Shown here in pieces: positions 37,405-50,204 of a stretch of 64,000 nt of DNA. The position numbers were made by a program, and so were the translations under genes. The DNA is from Mytilus californianus (taxonomy: Eukaryota; Mollusca; Bivalvia; Mytilida; Mytilidae). The notes below the pieces were generated by a model, which was given only the letters and a program-made list of their open reading frames with translations, searched no databases and was not told where the DNA came from. Within the stretch, counting starts at the first letter, position 1. Each line of letters starts with the position of its first letter. The stretch is taken from contig NW_026262659.1 in NCBI RefSeq assembly GCF_021869535.1, positions 7,130,001-7,194,000 of the forward strand, read 5' to 3'.

Positions 37405-38580
37405 TATAGATTATTACATGGCATTTTTCATATCAGACCCTTTATCGGCCCTAGGTCATGATATCAGCCCAAGAGCCGCAGGCTCGAGGGCTGATATCAT
37501 GAACGAGGGCCGATAAAGGGTCTGATATGATAAATGACATGTAATTATCTTTTTATCATATACTTCAACAGAAGAAATACAGACAAGAACTATTAATTAA
37601 AATTTTGTCTTTCCATGAATTTTTAGATAATAATTTACAGACAACCAAATACAAATGTCTTAACTTTTATTGTTTTTATTGATATTACAAGCATTTTATT
37701 TATCTTGTCACAACAATTAACATGTTCTTAGTTTGAAATTTGCTCCTCAACCATTTTGTGAAAAGTCTTAAATCACTTGCGGTTTTCCGCACTGTGTTGT
37801 CGTTTTCGAACAAATTTCCGGAAATGCACGAAGTTGCATGTGATAAACGTCACGGAAATTAACGGAAAGGCATGTGATAACATTCCGGAAGCAGTCAATA
37901 AAGGTTCCTTTATCAGCCCGCTGAGGAAATTCTTAGGAATCTGGTCAATAAACCTAGTAATCCTTTCATAGCCTTTTAATATTTTTAAATGTTATTGAAC
38001 AGTAAAATTTTAGTAATATTTTATACAAGTATATGATAAGTATAGATTATTACATGGCATTTTTCATATCAGACCCTTTATCGGCCCTAGGTCATGATAT
38101 CAGCCCAAGAGCCGCAGGCTCGAAGGCTGATATCATAAACGAGGGCCGATAAAGGGTCTGATATGAAAAATGACATGTAATTATCTTTTTATCATATACT
38201 TCAATTGTTTTTATTGATATTACATGCATTTTATTTATCTTGTCACAACAATTATCATGTTCTTAGTTTGAAATTTGCTCCTCAACCATTTTGTGAAAAG
38301 TCTTAAATCACTTGCGGTTCAAGTTCCGCACTGTGTTGTCGTTTTCGAACAAATTTCCGGAAATGCACGAAGTTGCATGTGATAAACGTCACGGAAATTA
38401 ACGGAAAGGCATGTGATAACATTCCGGAAGCAGTCAATAAAGGTTCCTCTTATCAGCTCGCTGAGGAAATTCTTAGGAATCTGGTCAATAAACCTAGTAA
38501 TCCTTCCATAGCCTATTAACATTTTTAAATGTTATTGAACAGTTAAATTTTAGTAATATTTTATACAAGTATATGATAAA
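37405..38580. repeat. Tandem segmental duplication carrying foldback elements
   Basis: Copy 1 starts at about 37405 and copy 2 at 38041. Each opens with a ~150-bp foldback (arms around catatcagaccctttatcgg and ccgataaagggtctgatatg). Each continues through ggaaatgcacgaagttgcat and ccggaagcagtcaataaagg. Copy 2 lacks ~100 bp present at about 37570-37670 in copy 1. Open frames read through this region on both strands; I recognise no protein in them. Confidence 0.85.
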
Positions 38581-38589
38581 TATATATAT

Positions 38590-39434
38590 ACAAGTCTAAA
38601 TTGAAAACAACGTTCAAACCTATGATTGCATTGGATAAAAACCGCAATTTTTATACGTGTGCATGCAAAACAAATTTCTTGGTAGAGGGGTCTAAATACA
38701 GCACAAACAACATTTTTTCCAATAGACCAAAAAAGTGAAAAAGTATATTTTAACAAAACACATTTGACTAGCAGGTCGAACAACGGATGTTGTTAAACCC
38801 TGCTGACTGCAATTGGCGATTGCCAAATAAACGGATCACCAGATGTAACAAAATGGATCTTTACTATTAATTTAATACCAAACAGAAAACAATAAACTTG
38901 CGGAAAAGATCGTATACCGCAAACAAAAGGTGCAAAAATTAGTACACCATATCCGGATTTCGACAATTAATGTCTCTTCAGTGATGTTAGGAATCGAAAC
39001 GGTATTTGGAAGGCCATATAATTTACCTCAATTTAGGATAGACTCTTGAATTTTGAAGAGTCGAAATAGGATGAACGGATCATATAAACCCGAAGGCAAA
39101 TATAATACAAGCCCAAACGAAAAAATATAAACAAGTCTAAATTGAAAACAACGTTCAAACCTATGATTGCGTTGGATAAAAACCGCAATTTTTATACGTG
39201 TGCATGCAAAACAAATTTCTTGGTAGAGGGGTCTAAATACAGCACAAACAACATTTTCCAAAAGACCAAAAAAGTGAAAAAGTATATTTTAACAAAACGC
39301 ATTTGACTAGCAGGTCGAACAACGGATGTTCTTAAACACTGCTGACTGCCATTGGCGATTGCCAAATAAACGGATCACCAGATGTAACAAAATGGATCTT
39401 AACTATTAATTTAATACCAAACAGAAAACAATAT
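38590..39434. repeat. Two direct copies of a ~305-bp dispersed repeat
   Basis: Copies at 38590-38894 and 39131-39434 share acaagtctaaattgaaaaca at one end and accaaacagaaaacaata at the other. The spacer has a cagtgatgttaggaatcgaa stretch. A minus-strand open frame appears in both copies (AVFRPLYQEICFACTRIKIA) because they are duplicates. I know this sequence from mussel transcripts but not its class. Confidence 0.75.
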
Positions 39435-39528
39435 ATATATAAGATAATTACAAACAAACAAATGAGGCAAAGGCTAACTGTAAGTTGATTAAGTACCTGT
39501 ATAAATTTACAGATACTTTTTCTTGGGG

Positions 39529-39990
39529 AAGGGGGGGGGGGGGGGGTGCAATAATTTACAAAATTTACCTACATTTCTTATGCTGTTAGTAAAGAAATTC
39601 AAAAACTGCTCCAGAAGTCTTTGACATAATTATTTTACTTATGTAAACATAATGAGATACGGTAAGAACACAATTGAAACAAATATCCACCAACAGATAA
39701 ACAGACAAGGTCACCGTACGGGCTTCAACATTTAGCAAATCCTATACCGAATAGTAAGCTATACAAGATTGTGGGATAACAAAACGTGAAACAATACAAT
39801 AGAGAAAACAAAACAGCCTGCTATGAGCTAATAACATTAAACCAAATCCAATAATGGCAGACGGCAACCAACGACAATCATTGGAGTAGTCTTCTGGCTT
39901 TGGACAAGCACATAAAGAATGTGGTGGGGTCAAACATGTTTGTGAGCGCTTAGCCCCTCTTATTTTCACACCTAGGACAGCACAACATTA
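39529..39990. mobile_element. G tract followed by a dispersed-repeat copy
   Basis: A 16-base G run at 39531-39546 is followed at about 39660-39970 by another copy of the mussel SINE-like/retroelement tail (cgtacgggcttcaacattta, then aagaatgtggtggggtcaaa). The minus-strand open frame there is element-derived. Confidence 0.6.
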
Positions 39991-40059
39991 AAACTGTAAA
40001 ATTGAGCTGTCAATGGTCTCAACATATCGGTACAAAGCACAAGACATCTAACAAAAATA

Positions 40060-40530
40060 AACCAGAGGCTCCAAGGAGTCTTTATCGCTCACCTGGAATT
40101 GTTACATAAAATTTATACTATAGTTACCACAAAAAAGCAATCAATTGGTAAGCATTATCATTAAAGGACAAAACGTCTGCAAGTAGTTGACTGACGTTTT
40201 CGGCCTTGTTGACTAACAGTTTTGTAGATCTTATCTATCTGATCAGGTGTGCTGTTTATTTTTTTAGTTTTCAAGATTAAAGCAAAAATCGCCAAAAAAT
40301 GAGACAGAAAAAAAATGTATTTAAAGAGCAAACATTCCTTCAAGGAATCGACTGAAGATTTCGGCCATTGACTTGCTAGTATTTGTAAATCTTTTCTTGC
40401 TGATCGTCAGTTTTTTCTCCTTAAATTTCTCTCTATCTATTTAAGTTTTAAAGATGATAGAACAAAAATCGTAAAAAATGTAAAAAATTATCATTAATGG
40501 GTTAAAATTCCTTTAAGGAATCCACTGACA
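40060..40530 (-). mobile_element. Truncated family 4 element
   Basis: Minus orientation. The end gaggctccaaggagtctttatcgctcacct mirrors the aggtgagc...gagcctc end of family 4. The rest is diverged units with gactgacgttttcggcc-type phrases. No 5' hairpin is found. Confidence 0.5.
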
Positions 40531-40548
40531 ATTTTGTTAAATAAATGG

Positions 40549-41127
40549 GGACTGTGTCCATGGGACACAGATGATGCCCCGCTTGCATATAACATTATAA
40601 AGGGACATAACTCAAGAACGGTAAAAGTGATGCTACCGAAATTTGTACTTGATCTGAATTTTGTGGTAATAAGCATTTGTATAAGTTTCATATTATTTGG
40701 GTGAGGCAAGCATAAGTTACAAAGCGGAAATGAAAAATTCAGCAATTTGTCCATTTGTAAAGAGGCATAACTCTAGAACGGTAAAAGTTAAACCACCCAA
40801 ATTCAAACTTGATTTGTGTTTTGTGGTAATAAGCATTGTGTATAAGATTCATAACATTTGGTTGAGGCAAACTTAAGTTAGAGAACGGAAACGAAAAATT
40901 CAGCAATTTGTCCATTTGTAAAGGGGCATAACTCTAGAACGGTAAAAATGAAACCACCCAAATTCAAACTTGATCTGTGTGTTGTGGTAATAAGCATTGT
41001 GTATAAGTTTCATAACATTTAGTTGAGGCAAACTAAAGTTAGAGAACGGAAACCGATTTCGGGACGTACGGACGTACAGACGGACAAGGGTAAAACTTAA
41101 TGCGCCCTCCGCTACGGCGGGGTCATT
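40549..41127 (-). mobile_element. Hairpin-ended element (family 5), minus orientation
   Basis: In the minus sense, the 5' tip (plus strand gcggggtcat at 41117-41126) leads into gtccgtctgtacgtcc and three ~160-bp core units. The 3' motif (atgccccgc, 40574-40582) and hairpin tgtgtccatgggacaca (40553-40569) follow. It is the same family as 9428-9996, and the shared ends fix the boundaries of both. Confidence 0.78.
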
Positions 41128-41304
41128 AAAAATAGTAGAAAGTAGATCTTGACATTCTAAACATATTTGCTCGTGCTAGATTTTTCTCAAATGCAGAGCA
41201 GCAACAAATCAATATTGCTGGGTTGTAAATATTTTGAGGAGCTTAACCGGCCTTCCATTAACCTGGGACGGTGGTTAAACACCACTGCATTAGAAAATTT
41301 ATAC
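41128..41304. other. Spacer, no feature
   Basis: AT-rich DNA between a transposon and the minisatellite that follows. Confidence 0.4.
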
Positions 41305-43160
41305 TAAAGATTTATGTTGTCCACTTGACAAATGGTGTTAAAGGCTTATGCTCCTTTACTTGAACAGTTATGTTATAGACTCATGGTCCTTCACTTGACC
41401 AGTGATGTTATAGACTCATGGTCCTTTACTTGACAAGTGATGTTATAGACTCATGGTCTTTTACTTGACAGTTTTGTTATAGACTAATGCTCCTTTACTT
41501 GACAGTTATGTTATAGACTCATGGTCCTTTACTTGACAAGTTATGTTATAGAATCATGGTCCTGTACTTGACCAGTTATGTTATAGACTAATGCTCCTTT
41601 ACTTGACAGTTATGTAATAGACTCATGGTCCTTTACTTGACAAGTTATGTTATAGAATCATGGTCCTGTACTTGACCAGTTATGTTATAGATTAATGCTC
41701 CTTTACTTGACAGTTATGTTATAGACTCATGGCCCTTTACTGACAAGTTATGTTATAGACTAATGCTCCTTTACTTGACAGTTATGTTATAGACTCATGG
41801 TCCTTTACTTGACAAGTTATGTTATAGACACAAGGTCCTTTTACTTGACCAGTTAAGTTATAGAATCATGGTCCTTTAGTTGACAAGTTATGTTATAGAC
41901 TCATGCTCCTTTACTTGACCAGTTATGTTATAGACTCATGCTCCTTTACTTGACCAGTTATGTTATAGACTAATGCTCCTTTACTTGACCAGTTATGGGA
42001 TAGACTCATGGTCCTTTACTTGACCAGTTATATTATAGACTCATGCTCCTTTACTTGACCAGTTATGTGATAGACTCATGCTCCTTTACTTGACCAGTTA
42101 TGTTATAGACTCATGCTCCTTTACTTGACCAGTTATGTTATAGACTAATGCTCCTTTACTTGAAATGTATGTAATATACTCATGGTCCTTTATGTGACCA
42201 GTTATGTTATAGACTAATGTTCCTTTACTCGACCAGTTATGTTATAGAAAAAATGTCCTTTACTTGACCAGTTATGTGATATACTAATGCTCCTTTAATT
42301 GACCAGTTATGTTATAGACTAATGCTCCTTTAATTGACCAGTTATGTTATAGACTAATGTTCCTTTACTTGACCAGGTTAGTTATAGAATCATGGTCCTT
42401 TACTTGACCAGTGATTTGATATACTAATGCTCCTTTACTTGACTAGGTATGGTGTAGACTCATGGTCCTTTACTTGACCAGTGATGAGTGATAAACTAAT
42501 ACATCTTTACTTGACCTGTATGTAGTAGACTCGTGGTCCTTTACTTGACCAGTTATGTGATAGACTAATGCTCTTTTACCTGACAAGTTATGGTGTAGAC
42601 TCATGCTCCTTTACTTGACTAGTGTTGTGATAGACTAATGTTCATTTACTTGATCAGTGTTGTGATAGACTAATGTTCCTTTACTTGACCAGTAATGTTA
42701 TAGACACAAGGTCCTTTACTTGACTAGTTAAGTTATAGAATCATGGTCCTTTACTTGACAAGTTATGTTCTAGATTAATGCTCCTTTACTTGACTTGTAT
42801 ATAATAGACTTATGGTCCTTAACTTGACCAGTTATGTTGTAGACTCATGGTCCTTTACTTGACCAGTTATGTTGTAGACTCAAGGTCCTTTACTTGACCA
42901 GTTATGTTATAGACCCATGATCCTTTACTTGACCAGTTATGTTATAGACCCATGATCCTTTACTTGACCAGTTATGTTATAGAATCATGGTCCTGTACTT
43001 GACCAGTTATGTTATAGACTAATGTTCCTGCACTTGACCAGTTATGTTATAGAATCATGGTCCTGTACTTGACCAGTTATGTTATAGACTAATGTTCCTG
43101 CACTTGATCAGTTATGTGATAGACTTGTGGTCCTTTACTTGACCAGTTATATTATAGATA
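41305..43160. repeat. 35-bp minisatellite, ~1.85 kb
   Basis: About 53 copies of a unit with tcctttacttgaccagttat and gttatagactcatg. Copies are moderately diverged, with single-base indels. There is no coding potential. Confidence 0.93.
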
Positions 43161-43664
43161 TTGCTAATTTGAACTTTAATCTGTTGAGTATATGACTGAC
43201 AGGCTTATCTGGAGTTTGAATTTGCTAGTGACAACGTACCAGTTTTTATAAAAACATGTCACCATACCAGGATATAGTAGTCCATGCATACCAGTCTTTT
43301 CTAATGTGTTTAACGGAGATGAAGCAAATCAATTTTGAAGTCTTTGATTAGACTTGTATGGGATCTTTAATATTCATTTGACATTAACATTTTGTGAAAT
43401 ATTCTCCATAAAACTAGTATGTAGACAACAATTAAAGATGTCAACTTTAACCTAAAGCCCTTGCATGATGATATGTTGTTACGATATAAATCAACATCCC
43501 TTTAATTATGAAATTCATCCAAAATTAAATATTGCAAGCATAAAATTGATAATTTGACAATATAGCTATAGACTGTGGTTTACTATCATATTAATAACGG
43601 GAAAGGGGTAGAATCTATTTCTCTTATGATTTAATGAAAATTAGAATATAATATCTCAATAAAT
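43161..43664. other. No feature supported
   Basis: AT-rich spacer, no exon or repeat recognised. Confidence 0.45.
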
Positions 43665-44712
43665 TGCTTCGCCGAGCGCAGCTGGATACGACCGCAGAGG
43701 TCCAACCCTGAACAGTTGGGGCGAAAATGGACACAATATTCGCGCTTGATACAGGTCTGAATTTGGATTGTAATTAAATATTTGACACATAATAGGTTTC
43801 TGACGCAGAATGACTGTAGTCAAAGAACTTAGAATTGGTTATATGATTTGAATTTATATTCAATTTTTGCTTTTGTGCAATACACTATGCTGTTGCAAAT
43901 TGTCCTCCCCCCCATTTAAAAAAAAAACCTGAAATCTTGAGGAGAAAAAATTGTCCCCCCCTCCAATTTTTTTCCCCCCCCTTTTTCCAAATCAAAATTC
44001 CTTCCCTCAGTCATGGTCATAATTTCAATTCAAATTTCCAATGGAGTTTGCAACCATAATAACCCATTTAAATACATCATAAAAGTCTTAAAAATAGAAA
44101 ATGACATACATAATCATAGCTAAAATTAATTTACCTTAAAATTATTAAAAAGGTAACTTCTAAAAATGAATTGACAGCTAATCACCTCAAGACAATACAA
44201 AAAATCTTTATACATAATTTAAAAGCAGTGTAAGGGAGGTAATTCAAAGTTGTGTTTGAATTACCTCCCTTACACTGTAATTTGTACTTAAGTAATTGTC
44301 CATTAACCAGGACACCCTTGCTTTTTCTCACTTTTTTGCCCCTAATTCCTAAACGGTTTGAGCCATAACCCCCCAAAGCCAATCCTAACCATCCCTTTGT
44401 GGTATGGAAACTTGTGGTATAATTTTCAGAGAAATCCATACACTGTTCCACAAGTTATTGTCATGAAACTAGAAAAATGCTTATTTTGGCCCCTTTTTGG
44501 CCCCTAATTCCTAAACTGTTGGGAACATTAACCCCCAAAATCAATCCCAACCTTCCTTTTGTGGTTATAAACCTTATGTTTAAATTTCATAGAATTCTAT
44601 TGTCCGGAAACCAAATGTCTTCGGACGACGACGACAACGACGACGAGGACAACGACGACGTGATACCAATAGGCCTATACGACCACAAATTTTTTTGCGG
44701 TCGTATAAAAAG
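43665..44712 (-). mobile_element. Hairpin-ended element (family 3), minus orientation
   Basis: The 5' tip is the plus-strand gcggtcgtat at 44697-44706, with the gtcgtc-rich tract beside it. Core units contain the complement of ggaattaggggcca. The 3' motif atacgaccgc at 43686-43695 complements the tip. It is a shorter version of copies A and B. It also holds a 23-base-arm hairpin at 44226-44277 (cagtgtaagggaggtaattc / gaattacctcccttacactg), likely a small separate insertion. Confidence 0.75.
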
Positions 44713-45284
44713 ATTTGATAGGAAATCACATGTGCACAACAATAAACCACATTCGAGTTATGTCCTTCACCGGAAATGTTTGTCAATTATGCGTGACTTT
44801 CTGAATTAATTACACCTTATATAAGAATGCCGGATTTTGATTGGTTGTTAGCCAGTGTATTTTTCGCATATTCTAACATTTTTTCCTCATTTCAAACGAA
44901 TTTGTCTGTTTTTCACCACTGCCGGTGAAATTCCCCTCTCTGCCGTGGTATTTGTCATTTTGGATATTCCTTTTTTACCCTCGCGAGCCTGTTCCCGCCA
45001 AAATTATTCTGAACCTTATTCGCTTTATCCCGACAACATGGTTAAGCACTATTGATTGAGTTAAACCGAAAACTGTCAGAAATATACATATAAAGAGGGG
45101 AAAGACATGTCTATACAAATGAACGATTTAATGATGGAATAACAATGACGTTTACACATATAGATACCATGACGTTACAAAAAGACAGCACTAACGCATA
45201 TAAGTACATGTATAATTCCCGCGGTACTACGATTTCCCTTCACATGTACAGACAATTTCAATCAAAATCTATTCGGTGTAATTA
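44713..45284. other. No feature supported
   Basis: A 66-aa open frame at 44855-45055 has no recognised domain and no splice context. Treated as noncoding. Confidence 0.4.
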
Positions 45285-45429
45285 AACAGATATATCATGT
45301 TATGGAGGGGTATTTGCGAAAAATACCAGTCTTGGGACCAAATTTCCCTCGCCTAGCGGCTTAGAAAATTTCACCGTCCCTTGACTGGTATTTTTCGCAA
45401 ATACCCCTCCATAACATGATATATCTGTT
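45285..45429. repeat. Foldback element with 46-base perfect arms
   Basis: Arms 45285-45330 and 45384-45429 are exact reverse complements (aacagatatatcatgttatg at the outer end). They are separated by a 53-base loop containing ccctcgcctagcggctt. It is similar in design to the foldbacks at 1.1, 37.4 and 38.0 kb but unrelated in sequence. Confidence 0.92.
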
Positions 45430-46574
45430 CAATATCCCTGCACTATTCAAGTCCATCAAGCGTCTTCGTGATCGTCATTATGCAGGATAAACTAGAAATA
45501 ATGTTTGTTCCGTAGGTACTTAATCACAATTCCCTAATGACAGAGCAGTGCTGATTATCAATTATAAGAATTTAATTTGCCTAATTCGTGCAAAATAGCA
45601 TCATATTTTTTCAACCGCTCGCTCAACACAGGAAGGAAGTAACAATGCGGTAGACACTAAAAATGTATCAAGCTGACCCAGTAAACGAGTTTATATTCAA
45701 ATAAGCATAACAATGATTGTATAACTAATTTTTAGACTTTTAATCGTCAAAAAATATTCATCATGGTTAATGGTTAAATAATTATTCATGTCTGAAATGT
45801 AAAGATTTATAACAATATGTAAATGAGTTCTGACCTGTTAAATGCCAAATGGAAATTAATACAACAAACTTTCTGCAACAGGAATTTATGCACTATTTTC
45901 CATTTTATAATTGACATTTCTCTGAACTTTTAAAACAACTTTGTAACAAAAATAATTTTCTGCATCATGTAACAAAACTACTTTTAATGTATACATAATG
46001 TTTTACTATAAATTGAAGTTTGAATTAAAAAATAATGCCTCAAACTTCTACAAAGAAAGGAAACTTATAAATTTCAACATGCACAAAATTAAAAGTGAAT
46101 TTTTTCTTTAAAAAATCAACTTTGAAAGTAAGTTCACTTTTAAAAATATTTCAAGAAAAAATCCCAGTTAGTTAATAGTCAAGTAAAACCATCAAATGTT
46201 TGGAGCAAGCATGACTATATGAGAAGAATAAGATCAACAATTACCTATGGTAGTATTAAAGACTTGTCATAGGTTACAATAGTACATTTATGAAACCATT
46301 TTGCTTATGGTATTTCCAATATAAAAAATCTATCTCAAAAGAAAAAAAGTTTTCTAGCCCAAAAATATAAATTGCTAAAGGGTTTTAATTTAGCCTTGAG
46401 GTCAAAGTCATGTGTTGACTATAATGGTATTCTAAACTTTGTTTTTTTTTTTGTGTGGGAAAAACCCACATGTCAAAGTCCATGTCAAAATTACAAATTT
46501 CTCACTTGGACATGGTTACTGCCAAAAAGATTTATTATAATTCAAACTTAAAACTTCATCAACCCAAGTTCAAG
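45430..46574. other. No feature supported
   Basis: AT-rich intergenic DNA with no identifiable gene or repeat. Confidence 0.45.
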
Positions 46575-47428
46575 TTAAGGAGCTACCATTTGATTTTTAT
46601 GGGGGGAGGGGGGCTAGGATGAGATTTGAAAAAATAGGCAGGACAGGAGTTTTTGAGTAAAAAAAAAAGGAATGATGAGACACTTGCAAAAAAAAAGTCA
46701 GGATGACAATTTAGGTAAAAAAAAAGGCAGGACCGAATAGAGTGAAAAATAAAAAGGCAGGACAGAGATTACAATTAAAATCAAAGCACTGTAAGCGCTG
46801 TAGGCAGTTAACCAAAAACCAAGGCAAACGTAAATATGAAAACTGTGGCAGTGTTGCTTCAATTTTTTTTAAGATTTGAAAAAACAAACATTAAACATTC
46901 GTATATTGTACATTTATGTTCATTAAATGAATTGATTATTAAGGCAAATTAATTAATATTTCATCAAGGTCTTCAAAAGCAACTCATATATCAATGTAAA
47001 TGACCCCCATCTTCACCCCCAAGTGCATGATGTTACTCCATACCAAGTTTGGAATAAAATGACAGGTGATTATAAAACAGTTGGTTATACATTCTCGGGC
47101 TTTACACTGCTTGAAAGATTCATATGTTTTCTTTAAATGAGCCATAAATGAAAATTATTATAGGCCCAGAAATAATTTAATAAATAATTAAAGTAAATTC
47201 AATTAACCTAGACTCATTTTTTGCATCAATAAAATTTTATAATAAACAAGAAATAATTGTATGAGGATGCCGTTACGAAGTCTCCCAAACAAAGCCCCCA
47301 TAATTCGTCATTCCCATGGTCTCCTGACTTTGGGCAAAGTCCAGTTCATATTGGTTTGGTCTAGTAAAATGATATGCATATGTGACACCTAGGAGATTGA
47401 CCCTGTATATCATTCAAATCTTTTTGAA

Positions 47429-49175
47429 ATGATGAACAGGAATAAATATGGTTTAGGAGTGGGTATCTCGACCGTTTACAAATTCTCAAACAGGAGGGGG
47501 TGGGGTGACCCCAGGGACTCCCCCTATATTTCATTTGATTTGTTATATTGTCCCATACATGAATTCATATGGTTAAGGGGTTGGGATCTTGACCATTTCC
47601 AAGTTCTCAAACAGGAGGATGTGGGGTGACCCCAGGGACTCCACAAATATTTCATTTGATTTGTTATATTGTCCCATACATGAATATATATGGTTTAGGG
47701 GTGGGGATCTTGACTGTTTACAAGTTCTCAAACAAGAGGGGGTGGGGTGTTCCCATGGACTCCCCCTATATTTCATTTGATTTGTTTTATTGTCCCATAC
47801 ATGAATAAATATGGTTTAGGGGTGGGGTGACTAGAGGAACTCCCCATATATTTCATTTGATTTGTTATATTGTCCCATACATGAATATATATGGTTTAGG
47901 GGTGGGGATCTTGACTGTTTACAAGTTCTCAAACAAGAGGGGGTGGGGTGTTCCCATGGACTCCCCCTATATTTCATTTGATTTGTTTTATTGTCCCATA
48001 CATGAATAAATATGGTTTAGGGGTGGGGTGACTAGAGGAACTCCCCATATATTTCATTTGATTTGTTATATTGTCCCATACATGAATATATATGGTTTAG
48101 GGGTGGGGATCTTGACTGTTTACAAGTTCTCAAACAAGAGGGGGTGGGGTGTCCCCAGGGACTCCCCCTATATTTCATTTGATTTGTTTTATTGTCCCAT
48201 ACATGAATGTATATGGTTTAGGGGTGTGGATCTCAACAATTTCCAAGTTCTCAAACAGGAGGGGTTGGGGTGACCCCAGGGACTCCCCATATATTTCATT
48301 TGATTTGTTATATTGTCCCATACATGAATAAATATGGTTCAGGGGTGGGGATCTCGACCGTTTACAAGTTCTCAAACAGGAGGGGGTAGGGTGTCCCCAG
48401 GGACTCCCCCTGTATTTCATTTGATTTGTTTTATTGTCCCATACATGAATATATATGGTTTAGGGGTGGGGATCTCGACCATTTCCAAGTTCTCAAACAG
48501 GACGGGGTGGGGTGACCCGAGGAACTCCCCATATATTTCATTTGATTTGTTATTTTGTCCCATACATGAGTATGTATGGTTTAGGGGTGGGGATCTTGAC
48601 TGTTAAAAGTTCTCAAACAGGAGGGGGTGGGATGTCCCCAGGGACTCCCCCTATATTTCATTTGATTTGTTTTATTGTCCCATACATGAATGTATATGGT
48701 TTAGGGATGGGGATCTCAACCATTTCCAAGTTCTCAAACAGGAGGGGTTGGGGTGACCCCAGGGACTCCCCATATATTTCATTTGATTTGTTATATTGTC
48801 CCATACATGAATATATATGGTTTAGGGGTGGGGGTCTCGACCGTTTACAAATTCTCAAACAGGAGGGGTGGGATGACCCCAGGGACTCCCCCTATAGTTC
48901 ATTTGATTTGTTGTATTGTCCCATACCTGAATATATATGGTTTAGGGGTGGGGATCTCGACCATTTCCAAGTTCTCAAACAGGAAGGGGTGGGACGACAC
49001 CTGGGACTCCCCCAAATTATTTTCATTTGGTTTCTTTTATTGTCCCATACAAGTATATATATTGTTTAGGGGTGGGGATCGCGGCGGTTTACAAGATAAA
49101 AGTACATTTTCAAATTGAAGGGGGTTGGGATGACCCCCAGGGACTCACTCTATATTTTGGTTGATTTTTTTTATT
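47429..49175. repeat. 121-bp minisatellite with 201-bp higher-order repeat
   Basis: Units contain tttcatttgatttgttatat, gtcccatacatgaat and gttctcaaacaggaggggg. Most are ~121 bp. Between about 47.6 and 48.1 kb an 80-bp shortened unit alternates with a 121-bp unit, giving a 201-bp period. Long open frames on both strands (for example FHLICYIVPYMNIYGLGVGI) are made by the repeat. Confidence 0.92.
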
Positions 49176-50000
49176 GTCCTGTTCTCATTACTGAAGACTG
49201 CATGTGTCTATCACTTACTGTTTTCGAGAAATAGTCATTGGAAAATTTTAAAAAATAAAATCCCATAGGGTTCTATAGTAAACCCCTCCCTTCTTCAGGC
49301 CCTCCAAATACCCCTAAATTAGACCCCAATGCACAAACAAAAGATTAATGGCTCCGCTAGACATGTTATTCTAATGTTTTATGAAACCCTAAGTAAAACT
49401 GACAAACGGTCAAAGTTGTCTTCTTAGGCGGTTTGAGTGGATTTGGTCCGACTTGTCTCGGGGACGAGTTGTCCAAATTTCTTAAAACATCCCATCAAAA
49501 TCGATTTCCTGTTTCATGACCTCGTTTCATTCATAAAATAACAACAACCTTATTTGGCAAGATAAGTTAAAAATTACCGCCCACTTATATAACTTTATTT
49601 CCTCTATCATAGAGATTTGTTGTACATGAACAATATTCCTGCGCATTTTGCCATTTGGGAAATATAAACGACTTGTAATTACTGATTTTCGGCAATGAAA
49701 TATTTCATACAATTGTTCTTTGACATCGTAGCCAAAAGCATAGGGGATAATAAACTACGTACGGATTTCTATTGAGCACTACTTCCTTTGTGCAACTTCA
49801 AAAGTTTTGGGTAGTTCGACGATCATTTAAGGTTTTTCTGGTCATATTTTTTGTATTCCAGAAATAAAAGTATTAAAAAAATGTCCAATTAGTTATAAAT
49901 AACATAATAGCCAGCTAGATAATAACAATGACACGTATTTCAGCATTTATTGGGTAGAACACAAATCTAGGGTGCTCGCATAAGCATAAAAAATGAAGGA
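49176..50000. other. No feature supported (inside the split MITE)
   Basis: AT-rich with some C-rich runs. Short open frames only. Confidence 0.4.
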
Positions 50001-50204
50001 CAAAATTTTTCATCCTAGCCCCCCCCCCCCCCCCATAAAAATCAAATGGTAGCTCCCTTAACATGACAAGTCTATTTGAAAATATAATACTGATTTGGTA
50101 TGTAAAATACTTAAGACCTATTCTTAATTTGAGGTCAAGCTCATATGTATGTTTAATTACTAAAGTATATATCCTGACAGACAACTATAGCTTGAGTATT
50201 TCTC

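Larger units (their letters stand above)
46578..50057. mobile_element. Harbinger-like MITE split by ~3.2 kb of other DNA
   Basis: The left end ggagctaccatttgattttt and its inverted copy at 50057 are the same TIR as in the intact 229-bp element at 54021-54249. Both ends are flanked by TTA (46575-46577 and 50058-50060). Comparison with the short copy places the extra sequence between about 46764 and 50001, bordered by AGGAC on both sides. The 3-bp TTA duplication and GGG-starting TIR fit PIF/Harbinger-type elements. No transposase is visible. Confidence 0.7.

Noticed and set aside
37777..38522. Open frames on both strands near the foldback duplication as host genes
   Set aside because: Short, duplicated with the repeat, on opposite strands for the same segment, and with no recognisable domain.
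47429..49118. 185-aa and other open frames with repeated FHLICYIVPYMNIYG as a membrane protein
   Set aside because: Generated by the 121-bp satellite and present in several frames and both strands.
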